Source: Gallionellaceae bacterium (lineage in GTDB: Bacteria; Pseudomonadota; Gammaproteobacteria; Burkholderiales; Gallionellaceae). From it: a stretch of DNA of 14,932 nt. Location: contig PLYB01000257.1 of the NCBI GenBank assembly GCA_003151655.1, forward strand, positions 998 to 15,929. The letters run 5' to 3'. The first letter of the stretch is position 1; each line of letters opens with the position of its first letter. The notes beneath the pieces were generated by a model. That model made no database searches. It saw nothing but the letters and a program-made list of their open reading frames with translations, and was not told the origin of the DNA. A program made the position numbers and the translations under genes. Shown in pieces: positions 1-6,754 of the stretch.

Positions 1-99
1 GGGGTTAAGACACCTGCTCAGGGAGGAGAAACAGGAGATGACTCTCACATCATCTACATGCTCAGACGGGACGCTTTGAAAATAGTTCAAAGAATTTGA
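1..99 (+). CDS. possible C-terminal tail of an upstream gene (partial, unidentified)
   Basis: Frame 1 is open from the window edge to a TGA at 97-99 and gives about 32 residues, ending DALKIVQRI. I do not recognise the family. Thirty-two open codons can occur by chance. Frame 3 has a TAA at 6-8, so an upstream gene could equally have ended at the very edge, leaving this stretch as the hemB leader. In many betaproteobacteria the GTPase gene engB lies directly upstream of hemB, but nothing visible here identifies EngB. Treat it as a weak candidate only. Confidence 0.2.
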   Translation, partial: GVKTPAQGGETGDDSHIIYMLRRDALKIVQRI

Positions 100-103
100 A
101 AAT
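74..103 (+). promoter_or_regulatory. palindrome plus 9-bp direct repeat upstream of hemB
   Basis: A perfect inverted repeat, CTTTGAA-AATAG-TTCAAAG, lies at 74-92. Overlapping it, TTTGAAAAT occurs twice, at 75-83 and 95-103, exactly 20 bp apart, which is about two helical turns. The second copy ends 17 bases before the hemB ATG. Repeats on one helix face near a start codon are typical of operator sites, but no regulator is indicated and AT-rich sequence forms such patterns easily. No convincing -35/-10 pair was found here. Confidence 0.35.
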
Positions 104-120
104 ATTTTTTGGGACACATT

Positions 121-1146
121 ATGCAAACACTAGGACAATATCCTCATAAACGGATGCGCCGGATGCGCCATGACCAGTTCTCACGTGACTTGATGCGAGA
201 GCATATACTCACTCCGGCAGACTTTATCTATCCGGTTTTTGTACTGGAAGGCAGCAATAAGGTCGAGGATGTGAAGTCTATGCCGGGCGTACAGCGCAAA
301 ACTTTGGACTTGCTGCTGGCCGATGCCGAGCAATGCGTTATGCTAGGCATTCCAGTGATGGCGATTTTCCCGGTGATCGATACGCCGCTAAAAAGTTTGG
401 ATGCGCGCGAAGCCTATAATCCGAACGGACTCGTGCCGCGTGTAGTCGCCGCGCTGAAAAAGAATTTCCCCGAGCTCGGCATCATGACCGATGTCGCCCT
501 CGACCCCTATACCAGCCACGGCCAGGATGGTCTCATTGACGACAGCGGCTACGTCCTCAACGACGAGACTATCGCAGTATTGACCAAACAGGCGCAGGCA
601 CACGCTGCGGCAGGCGCAGATATCGTCGCTCCATCCGATATGATGGACGGACGCATCGGCGCTATACGGGCGGCTTTGGATGCCAGCAAACACATCCACA
701 CCCGCATCATGGCGTACTCTGCCAAATACGCCTCCAGTTTCTACGGTCCGTTCCGCGACGCCGTGGGTTCCAGCGGCAACCTCGGCAAAGGCAACAAATA
801 CACCTACCAGATGGATCCCGCCAACTCCGACGAAGCCCTATGGGAAGTTGGCCTCGACTTGCAGGAAGGCGCTGATATGGTGATGGTCAAGCCCGGCATG
901 CCCTACCTCGACATCGTCCGTCGCGTAAAAGACGAATTCAAAGCGCCCACTTTCGTTTATCAGGTCAGCGGCGAATATGCCATGCTCAAAGCTGCCGCGC
1001 AGAATGGCTGGCTGAACGAAGAAGCGTGCGTACTGGAGTCATTGCTGGCTTTTAAACGTGCGGGAGCAGACGGGATACTGACTTACTTTGCGCTGGATGC
1101 GGCGAGGTGGCTAAAAAATAAAGTGGACGCGGCTTGCGTTGCTTGA
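121..1146 (+). CDS. hemB: delta-aminolevulinic acid dehydratase (porphobilinogen synthase)
   Basis: Cytosolic enzyme that condenses two molecules of 5-aminolevulinate into porphobilinogen, the first pyrrole of haem and sirohaem synthesis. The protein is 341 residues, normal for the family, and covers one TIM barrel. The two catalytic lysines are visible: Lys202 in MAYSAKYASSFYGPF and Lys257 in MVMVKPGMPYLD, which bind the two substrate molecules as Schiff bases. The metal-site segment around 125-138 reads DVALDPYTSHGQDG. It has Ala/Asp where zinc-type enzymes carry cysteines, so this is the magnesium-type (non-zinc) subclass. I start it at ATG 121, which gives the usual N-terminus MQTLGQYPHKRMRR and has a weak GGGA at 111-114. 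A TTG at 109 would add four residues. It is transcribed toward the FliL-like gene, which it meets tail to tail. A palindrome with direct repeats lies just upstream. Nothing is missing or broken. Confidence 0.97.
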   Translation: MQTLGQYPHKRMRRMRHDQFSRDLMREHILTPADFIYPVFVLEGSNKVEDVKSMPGVQRKTLDLLLADAEQCVMLGIPVMAIFPVIDTPLKSLDAREAYNPNGLVPRVVAALKKNFPELGIMTDVALDPYTSHGQDGLIDDSGYVLNDETIAVLTKQAQAHAAAGADIVAPSDMMDGRIGAIRAALDASKHIHTRIMAYSAKYASSFYGPFRDAVGSSGNLGKGNKYTYQMDPANSDEALWEVGLDLQEGADMVMVKPGMPYLDIVRRVKDEFKAPTFVYQVSGEYAMLKAAAQNGWLNEEACVLESLLAFKRAGADGILTYFALDAARWLKNKVDAACVA

Positions 1147-1176
1147 AAGCCGATGTCTTCCTGCATTCTTGAGCTT

Positions 1177-1194
1177 GGCGGCTAATCTGCCGCC
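1177..1194. other. GC-rich hairpin between convergent hemB and FliL-like genes
   Basis: Perfect 6-bp stem GGCGGC / GCCGCC with a 6-nt loop, 31 bases after the hemB stop. It sits in the 103-bp gap between two convergent genes and could slow or end transcription from either side. Neither flank has a run of T, so it does not meet the usual rule for an intrinsic terminator. Confidence 0.35.
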
Positions 1195-1249
1195 CTGTGT
1201 CAGTTCATCTAATTCGGCATACTGAATAAAACCTGCCGGAGTATAAAAA

Positions 1250-1762
1250 TTATTGGATAAGAATAGATTCAAAAAACACGTCGGCAATGCCGTCTTTGGG
1301 ACTCAGCATGAGTGCTTTATTGGCGGCGAGGCGTGTTTCCAAAATCAGCTCCTGTCTTCCTTGCGGGGTTTTTAGCTGCTCCGGAGTTTTACTGCTCAGC
1401 AACAGAATGATTTCATGCTGAATGGCGGGCATATACAGCTTGATCTTATCGCTAACATCGGGCTTTGCCATTTTGAGCGTAGCCGATAACTGAATCACCT
1501 GATGAAGACCGATCAGGTTTACCTTAAAAGGTTCGAGCCTTTCGTAGCCTTCACCATCGCCGGATTCCCCGGCAATGGCACTTGTTGAAATCCAAAACAA
1601 AGTTAAAAGCATTAAGGCCAAGCTTTTTCGAAAATTGAATTCAACTGGATTTTTCATGGCGATTTTTTTAGCTCGTGAAGGAACTGGCAAGCTGCTTACA
1701 AATTTATGCAAGAGACGTGAGAGCGGATAGTCTTTAACCATGAAATAACGATTGGTAAACAT
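1250..1762 (-). CDS. FliL-like exported protein, no flagellar neighbours
   Basis: 170 residues as drawn. The last 100 match the FliL pattern: YERLEPFKVNLIG (about 73-85), a beta-rich stretch, then MPAIQHEIILLLSSKTPEQL, then TPQGRQELILE, ending in DVFFESILIQ, close to the FliL family ending. FliL proteins associate with the flagellar stator and are structurally related to stomatin/SPFH domains. Residues 47-64 are hydrophobic and end in AIA-GES, a plausible signal peptidase I site, so the product is probably periplasmic. The start is uncertain. ATG 1762 has a strong AGAGGAG site 7 nt upstream. ATG 1657 (Met36) has no clear site but would give an ordinary signal peptide of about 29 residues and is closer to the family's usual shape. 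No other flagellar gene is in the window, so a role outside the flagellum is possible. The FliL relation is by recognition of motifs only. Confidence 0.72.
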   Translation of the reverse strand: MFTNRYFMVKDYPLSRLLHKFVSSLPVPSRAKKIAMKNPVEFNFRKSLALMLLTLFWISTSAIAGESGDGEGYERLEPFKVNLIGLHQVIQLSATLKMAKPDVSDKIKLYMPAIQHEIILLLSSKTPEQLKTPQGRQELILETRLAANKALMLSPKDGIADVFFESILIQ

Positions 1763-1769
1763 GTCGGCA

Positions 1770-1776
1770 CTCCTCT
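1770..1776 (-). promoter_or_regulatory. strong ribosome binding site for the FliL-like gene's upstream start
   Basis: Read on the minus strand this is AGAGGAG, 7 nt before ATG 1762. It is among the best Shine-Dalgarno matches in the window. It supports the long form of the FliL-like protein over the start at 1657, whose upstream bases are A-rich with no purine core of this type. Confidence 0.6.
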
Positions 1777-1831
1777 AAGTTAGTTAGGGTGAGTGAAGTC
1801 TACTAATTTTCTGCGGCAGCTAAGCTTTGAA

Positions 1832-1850
1832 TAGGGCTATTTTTAGGGCT
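1832..1850. repeat. short direct repeat TAGGGCT in the intergenic region
   Basis: TAGGGCT occurs at 1832-1838 and 1844-1850, 12 bp apart, each followed within two bases by an AT-rich ATTTT tract. It lies in the 245-bp gap (1763-2007) between the hypothetical gene and the FliL-like gene, both on minus, so it sits upstream of the FliL-like gene. I found no good -35/-10 pair there and no terminator for the mrcA operon. It may be a regulatory site or chance. Confidence 0.25.
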
Positions 1851-2007
1851 CTATTTTTCAATCACAGAACGAAGACATCCGCTCCATCATTTTCAAGTGA
1901 GGGGTTTGAAGCACAAGAGAAGGGGAGGTTTGCAGGGTTATCGAGAATGGACGAACAATTCAGCCGCGTGAAAATTCATGAGGCCAGCCATGCGGGTATT
2001 ATCAAAC

Positions 2008-2604
2008 TCAGGTTGCGGAGATCAAGGCTTCCAGCGCCGCAATGTCGGCATGTGTTTCGGGATGGCGACCGCCGCTGTAACGGGCATTTTCAGGTAACAC
2101 GATGAGGTGCATCAATGTGCCCGATTCGCCGGTCAGGGTATAACTCGGCACACTCTCATCATGCCCTCCTAAACGCATTCTCCATTCACCATCTTCAAAC
2201 TCAAGATTATTCTTCAGCAGAAATAACAGCACAGCTTTGGCATCGTCGCTAAACAACATGAGGTTGATATCGGAGCGCTCGCCTGCGGCACCGCTTAAAA
2301 CCGAGCCGGTGAGATAGGGGTTAAATTCGGCAAACAAACGCATGGCCGCCAGCGCTTCTTCGCGAAGTTGAAACAGGATAGCCGGGTGACTTTCGTGTTG
2401 ATATAGCGCGCGGTAGCTGTGCAAAGCTTGTTCCACTTCATGATTGCTGGGCAGATGTTGCGTGTCGGATGCCCCCATTTGTCGGGCTGCTTTGCGCTTG
2501 GCGAAGGCAAAATCAACAATGCCATCTTCGGCAATCAGACGAGCTGTTTGATGTGCAAGTTGTTCCCGCATCAAATCGCGGCGTTGAGGGTGGAGTTTAC
2601 TCAT
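2008..2604 (-). CDS. conserved hypothetical protein with degenerate nucleotidyltransferase-like motif, coupled to PBP1A
   Basis: 198 residues, soluble, with no signal peptide or membrane segment. The first half is charged and probably helical (QRRDLMREQLAHQ, AFAKRKAARQMG). The middle has GSVLSGAAGERSDINL at 100-115, which resembles the G-S-x(9-13)-D-x-D signature of the Pol beta-type nucleotidyltransferase fold. However, the second acidic residue is Asn114, and the later strand TLMHLIVL has His166 where the fold often has a third carboxylate. If the fold is right, the catalytic site looks damaged, suggesting a binding or regulatory role. The start codon overlaps the PBP1A stop as TAATG (one shared base), so translation is probably coupled to mrcA and expression follows it. 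I recall similar short proteins beside ponA in betaproteobacteria but know no proven function. Existence of the gene is well supported; the fold is inference. Confidence 0.85.
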   Translation of the reverse strand: MSKLHPQRRDLMREQLAHQTARLIAEDGIVDFAFAKRKAARQMGASDTQHLPSNHEVEQALHSYRALYQHESHPAILFQLREEALAAMRLFAEFNPYLTGSVLSGAAGERSDINLMLFSDDAKAVLLFLLKNNLEFEDGEWRMRLGGHDESVPSYTLTGESGTLMHLIVLPENARYSGGRHPETHADIAALEALISAT

Positions 2605-4913
2605 TAGAATATTTGATCTTTGACCGAATCAATACGTTCGCCACTTTCTCCGGGCAAGCTCTCGCCCACTGCTGGAGGTATATTTTCCTGATAAAAATAT
2701 TCAATCCTGCCGCCATCGGGATCACGCAGTCCTTTTTCGTTGATACGCGCCGCGACCATGTTTTCCGGCATGGAGTAGGTGGCTTCCGGAACATCCTTCA
2801 GCACCGTTGCCATATACTCCATCCACATAGGTAATGCAGCGCCGCCCCCCGTTTCTTTGTCGCCAAGACTGCGCGGCGTATCGAAGCCTATCCAGGAAAT
2901 ACCGACGATGGTTGGCTGGAATCCGCAGAACCAGGCATCCATCGAGTCGCTCGTGGTTCCGGTCTTTCCGGCAAGATCCTGACGTCCGAGTGTCATGGCG
3001 CGGGTAGCCGTGCCGTGTTTGACAACATCTTGCATCATGCTGACCATGGTAAAGGCGTTGCGCACATCAATAACTTGTTCCGCACCCTCTCCAGCCACGA
3101 CCGGAGTTGTCTGACTCAACACTTTCCCTTGCGCATCTTCTACACGTTGGATGAAGTATGGCATGACACGATAGCCGCCATTTGCGAAGACGGAGTATCC
3201 GGTCAAAAGTTGCATCGGTGTAACAGAACCAGCACCCAACGCCATGGTGAGATAAGGAGGATGCTTATCTTTATCAAAACCGAATTTGGTTATGTAATCT
3301 TGAGCATATTCCGGGGTGATGGCCTGCAGAATACGAATCGATACCAGGTTTTTGGATTTGATTAATCCTTGGCGCATACGCATGGGTCCTTCGAATTTAT
3401 CTTCGAAATTTTTTGGTTGCCAAGGCTGACTGCCAGTCTGCTCGGCATCAAAAACCAGCGGCGCATCGTTGATTATCGACGCGGGCGTAAATCCTTTTTC
3501 CAGCGCGCCGGAATAAATAAATGGCTTGAAACCTGAACCAGGTTGACGCCAGGCTTGAGTTACATGGTTAAATTGGTTGTGATTGAAATCAAAACCGCCA
3601 ATCAGTGCATAAATTTCTCCATTATGGGGATTGCCGGAGACAAAGGCCGATTCGACTTGTGGAATTTGTGCTATTTGCCAGATGCCCTTTTCATTTTTTT
3701 GGACGCGAATTAACGAGCCCTCGCGAATTCTTTGATTCAGTGCAAGCTTGTCACCAAGGGCTCGCTGGGCAAAGCGTAAGCCGTCGCCGCTGATATCGAT
3801 AGGCAGCCCGCCCTTCGCATAAGCCTTAACTTCTTTCGAATTAACCGATAGCACTACCGCAGGAATCAAATCATCGCTATCCGAGATGTCTTGCAGCGCC
3901 TCTTCCAGAAACTCCTCACTTTTATCGTTTTGCAGGTCTATATAACCCTCAGGACCTCTATAGCCATGCCGACTGTCATATTCCAAAACGCCATGGCGAA
4001 CTGCCGCATAGGCGGCAGCCTGATCTTGTTGCCGGATGGTGGTGTAAACTTTGTAGCCTTGTGTGTAGGCATCATCCTGATAGCGTTCATACATTGCCTG
4101 CCGCACCATCTCGGCAAGATAATCTGCTTTAACAGAAAATTCCTGACTGCCGCGTTTGGCGGTGAACGGTTCCAGCTGAGCAGCTTCGAACTGCTTCGCC
4201 GTGATAAAGCCCAACTCACGCATGCGACGCAGGACATACGTCTGGCGAAGCTTGGCCCGGCTCGGATTTACTACGGGGTTATACGAGGAAGGGGCTTTGG
4301 GCAACCCAGCCAACATGGCCGTTTCGGCAATGGTAAGTTGGTTAAGAGGTTTGCCATAATAGGCTTGTGCAGCGGCAGCAAAGCCATAAGCGCGCTGACC
4401 CAAATAAATCTGATTGATGTACAACTGCAATATTTCATCTTTACTCAGATTGTGTTCAATCTTAAAGGCTAGCAACACTTCGTTAAACTTGCGTGTCCAA
4501 GCCTTTTCCGAAGACAGAAAAAAATTTCGCGCAACTTGCATGGTGATAGTAGACGAACCCTGCCGTTTGCTGGCTGTCGCTATATTAGAAAGAGCAGCTC
4601 GCACGGCACCAATATAGTCGACCCCGCCATGTTCATAAAAGCGATCATCTTCTGCTGCCAGAATGGCTTTTTTCATCAAATCAGGAACATCGCCGATCTG
4701 AATCAATTCGCGCCGCTCTTCACCAAATTCACCTATCAACAGCCCCTCTGCGCTAAAAACACGCAAAGGAACTTTCGGGCGATAATCCGTCAAAGACTCT
4801 AGCGATGGTAGAGTCGGGTAAGTCAGGACGGCTGCAAATACGACCAATAGCACAAACAATATCGGTAAAGCGAAAACGGAAAGCGCAGGAATGAACCACC
4901 AACGAGATGTCAT
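2604..4913 (-). CDS. mrcA: penicillin-binding protein 1A, bifunctional glycosyltransferase/transpeptidase
   Basis: Class A PBP (also called ponA): polymerises lipid II into glycan strands and cross-links peptides in the periplasm, anchored in the inner membrane. 769 residues, close to the usual proteobacterial PBP1A length. Residues about 7-31 form the membrane anchor after a very short cytoplasmic tail. The GT51 glycosyltransferase domain (about 50-235) has catalytic Glu88 in AEDDRFYEHGG and the RQGSSTITMQVARN motif near 118-130. A linker/OB-like region spans about 310-420. The transpeptidase domain has nucleophile Ser460 and Lys463 (SGFK), the SKN triad at 520-522 and KTG at 650-652. All catalytic residues are present. 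The start at 4913 is the only reasonable one, although the ribosome site is weak. The gene is divergent from pilM with 138 bp between them, an arrangement known from other Proteobacteria, and the hypothetical gene overlaps its stop. A minus-strand TATAAT lies upstream. Confidence 0.97.
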   Translation of the reverse strand: MTSRWWFIPALSVFALPILFVLLVVFAAVLTYPTLPSLESLTDYRPKVPLRVFSAEGLLIGEFGEERRELIQIGDVPDLMKKAILAAEDDRFYEHGGVDYIGAVRAALSNIATASKRQGSSTITMQVARNFFLSSEKAWTRKFNEVLLAFKIEHNLSKDEILQLYINQIYLGQRAYGFAAAAQAYYGKPLNQLTIAETAMLAGLPKAPSSYNPVVNPSRAKLRQTYVLRRMRELGFITAKQFEAAQLEPFTAKRGSQEFSVKADYLAEMVRQAMYERYQDDAYTQGYKVYTTIRQQDQAAAYAAVRHGVLEYDSRHGYRGPEGYIDLQNDKSEEFLEEALQDISDSDDLIPAVVLSVNSKEVKAYAKGGLPIDISGDGLRFAQRALGDKLALNQRIREGSLIRVQKNEKGIWQIAQIPQVESAFVSGNPHNGEIYALIGGFDFNHNQFNHVTQAWRQPGSGFKPFIYSGALEKGFTPASIINDAPLVFDAEQTGSQPWQPKNFEDKFEGPMRMRQGLIKSKNLVSIRILQAITPEYAQDYITKFGFDKDKHPPYLTMALGAGSVTPMQLLTGYSVFANGGYRVMPYFIQRVEDAQGKVLSQTTPVVAGEGAEQVIDVRNAFTMVSMMQDVVKHGTATRAMTLGRQDLAGKTGTTSDSMDAWFCGFQPTIVGISWIGFDTPRSLGDKETGGGAALPMWMEYMATVLKDVPEATYSMPENMVAARINEKGLRDPDGGRIEYFYQENIPPAVGESLPGESGERIDSVKDQIF

Positions 4914-4942
4914 AATGAAAAATGTATATTGTGCCTTTTTTT

Positions 4943-4972
4943 ATTATATCGACTCTAGGGCAGAGACATCAG
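4943..4972 (-). promoter_or_regulatory. candidate sigma-70 promoter for mrcA
   Basis: On the minus strand a perfect -10 box, TATAAT, lies at 4948-4943. At 18 bp spacing upstream is CTGATG (4972-4967), only a 3/6 match to TTGACA. Predicted transcription starts near 4936, leaving a leader of about 22 nt before ATG 4913. The -10 is strong and the -35 weak. Confidence 0.5.
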
Positions 4973-4986
4973 CATATAAAAATAGC

Positions 4987-5015
4987 TTTACACAGTTGGA
5001 GGTTATTGCTAGGAT
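4987..5015 (+). promoter_or_regulatory. candidate sigma-70 promoter for the pilMNOPQ operon
   Basis: TTTACA at 4987-4992 (5/6 match to the -35 consensus) is followed after exactly 17 bp by TAGGAT at 5010-5015 (4/6 match to the -10 consensus). Transcription would start near 5022, about 30 nt before the pilM ATG. The -35 box lies only 15 bp from the outer edge of the opposing mrcA promoter, so a protein bound between them could affect both. Confidence 0.58.
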
Positions 5016-5051
5016 TTAAACCATTTTGTATGAAAAACCGCTAACCTATCT

Positions 5052-6155
5052 ATGATAAAAGGAAATTTTGATATTCCATTAGATTTCTTGAGCACTTCTA
5101 CACCTCCTATGATCGGGGTGGATATCAGCTCGTCTTCGGTCAAGATGGTGGAGTTAAGCGAAGCGCCCAAAAAGGCGGGTCACTACATAGTTGAGCGCTA
5201 CGCTATTGAAGCGTTGCCACAAGATGCGGTAACAGATGGCAACATAAATGATCTGGATGCGGTTTCTGACGCTCTGCGGAACGCGTGGAAGCGCATGGGA
5301 ACGCGGGTAAAAAATGTTAGCCTCGCTTTACCTGCGGCGGCGGTAATCAGCAAAAGAATTTTACTGCCGAGCGGAATGCGCGACGACGAACTGGAAGCGC
5401 AAGTCGAGATGGAAGCGAATCAATATATTCCTTTTGCGCTTGAAGAAGTCAATCTGGATTTTCAAGTTATCGGGCCGGCACCGTCCAATCCGGAAGAGAT
5501 AGAAGTATTATTGGCGGCTTCGCGCAAGGCCAATGTTGAGGATCGGGTTGCCGCAGCACAGGCTGCCGGCCTTAAAACGATAGTTGTTGATGTGGAGCCT
5601 TATGCCGCCGAAGCCGCATTTGAGCAAATTCGAGTTCAGTTACCCGGTGATCCAACTGATCAATGCGTTGCGTTGATTGATATCGGGGCAAACGTAATGA
5701 ATGTGAACGTTATCAGGAATGGCCAATCGGTTTATACGCGCGACCAGCAAATCGGCGGGGCGCAATTGACACAGATGATTCAAAACGCTTTCGGTTTGTC
5801 CGCTCAAGATGCAGAAGCCGCCAAGCGTAATGGTGGATTGCCGGCAAATTATGAAAGCGATGTGCTGATTCCCTACCGCGAAAGTGTGGCAACCGAGATA
5901 ACGCGGGCTTTGCAATTCTTCTTCACCTCCACGCCATACAACGAGGTTAACTACATCGTGTTGGCGGGAGGATGCGCATCCTTGTCAGGCCTTGATGATG
6001 CCGTTGCCTCGCGCACCCAGGTGAGTACCTTGCTGGCAAATCCATTTGCACAAATGTCCTTATCGAGCCGGATCAAGCAGCGACAATTACAAGCTGATGC
6101 CCCGGCGTTAATGATTGCATGCGGTTTGGCAATGCGCAGGTTTGATCCGTCATGA
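5052..6155 (+). CDS. pilM: type IV pilus assembly protein PilM (actin-like ATPase)
   Basis: Cytoplasmic actin-like (FtsA/ASKHA fold) protein of the type IV pilus alignment subcomplex. It binds the N-terminal tail of PilN and links the inner-membrane complex to the assembly ATPases. 367 residues, usual length. The first phosphate-loop strand is at 20-35, MIGVDISSSSVKMVEL. The region around 90-140 has the typical QVEMEANQYIPFALEEVNLD segment. The second phosphate-loop strand, VALIDIGANVMNVNVI, is at 206-221, and the adenosine-side motif YIVLAGGCASLSGL lies near 301-314. The ATG at 5052 lacks a clear ribosome site, but the roughly 20 residues before GVDISS are normal for PilM. First gene of the pil operon; its stop overlaps the pilN start as ATGA. 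A four-codon ORF (5030-5044) ends 7 nt upstream. Confidence 0.96.
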   Translation: MIKGNFDIPLDFLSTSTPPMIGVDISSSSVKMVELSEAPKKAGHYIVERYAIEALPQDAVTDGNINDLDAVSDALRNAWKRMGTRVKNVSLALPAAAVISKRILLPSGMRDDELEAQVEMEANQYIPFALEEVNLDFQVIGPAPSNPEEIEVLLAASRKANVEDRVAAAQAAGLKTIVVDVEPYAAEAAFEQIRVQLPGDPTDQCVALIDIGANVMNVNVIRNGQSVYTRDQQIGGAQLTQMIQNAFGLSAQDAEAAKRNGGLPANYESDVLIPYRESVATEITRALQFFFTSTPYNEVNYIVLAGGCASLSGLDDAVASRTQVSTLLANPFAQMSLSSRIKQRQLQADAPALMIACGLAMRRFDPS

Positions 6156-6754
6156 TACGCATAAATTTACTACCGCATCGGGCGGAAAAACGACGTGCAC
6201 GACAATTGCAATTCGCAATTCTCAGCGGAATTTCTTTTGTTGTCGGCCTATTGGTTATCGGTTTTGTGCATGTGGCAATTGATTCGCAAATTTCATATCA
6301 AGAACGTCGCAATGAGTACCTGACGCAGCAAATCGTTATCCTTGACAAGCAGATTGCGGAAATCAAAAAACTCCGCGAGCAGACTGAATCATTATTGGCG
6401 CGAAAAACAGTAGTTGAGAATTTGCAAAGCACGCGTTCCAACGTGGTTCATTTGCTGGATCAGATGCTGCGCATACTACCGGACGGTGTGTATTTGCGCA
6501 GTCTGAAACAGACAGGAGACAAAATCAGCATCACCGGTAATGCACAATCCAATGCACGAGTATCGACATTAATGCGCGCAATTGAAGACTCAAAGTGGCT
6601 GAATTCCCCAACGCTGGTGGATATACATGCCTCAACCACTGCCGGCACGCGACTCAATGAGTTTTCTCTAAACTTTAATTTGACCAAACAGGAAACGGCG
6701 GTGCCTTCAGCGCCAGCCAAACCCGCGGGTTCAAAAGATAAGGGAACGCCATGA
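6152..6754 (+). CDS. pilN: type IV pilus assembly protein PilN
   Basis: Bitopic inner-membrane protein that pairs with PilO in the periplasm and docks to PilM in the cytoplasm. 200 residues, normal size. The cytoplasmic start MIRINLLPHRAEKRR holds the conserved INLLPHR peptide that inserts into the PilM groove. Residues about 21-43 form the single membrane segment. Residues about 47-85 are a charged, heptad-like coiled coil, followed by a ferredoxin-like alpha/beta domain (about 95-180) beginning near LLDQMLRILPDGVYL. The tail from about 184 is Ala/Pro/Lys-rich and probably disordered. The start overlaps the pilM stop by four bases (ATGA), implying coupled translation and matched amounts. Confidence 0.95.
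   Translation: MIRINLLPHRAEKRRARQLQFAILSGISFVVGLLVIGFVHVAIDSQISYQERRNEYLTQQIVILDKQIAEIKKLREQTESLLARKTVVENLQSTRSNVVHLLDQMLRILPDGVYLRSLKQTGDKISITGNAQSNARVSTLMRAIEDSKWLNSPTLVDIHASTTAGTRLNEFSLNFNLTKQETAVPSAPAKPAGSKDKGTP

Noticed and set aside
38..79. 13-codon ORF after purine-rich sequence at 20-37
   Set aside because: The AGGAG nearest its ATG is only one base away, the next is too far, and the peptide has no features; likely chance.
388..699. Minus-strand ORF of 103 codons inside hemB
   Set aside because: Shadow of the hemB frame; no ribosome site and no family resemblance.
1827..2105. Plus-strand ORF of 92 codons starting with TTG
   Set aside because: Starts at TTG without a ribosome site, is Arg-rich with no recognisable motif, and its end runs antisense over the well-supported hypothetical gene.
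3891..4472. Long plus-strand ORF of 193 codons inside mrcA
   Set aside because: Entirely antisense to a PBP1A domain with intact catalytic motifs; composition is that of a mirrored coding frame.
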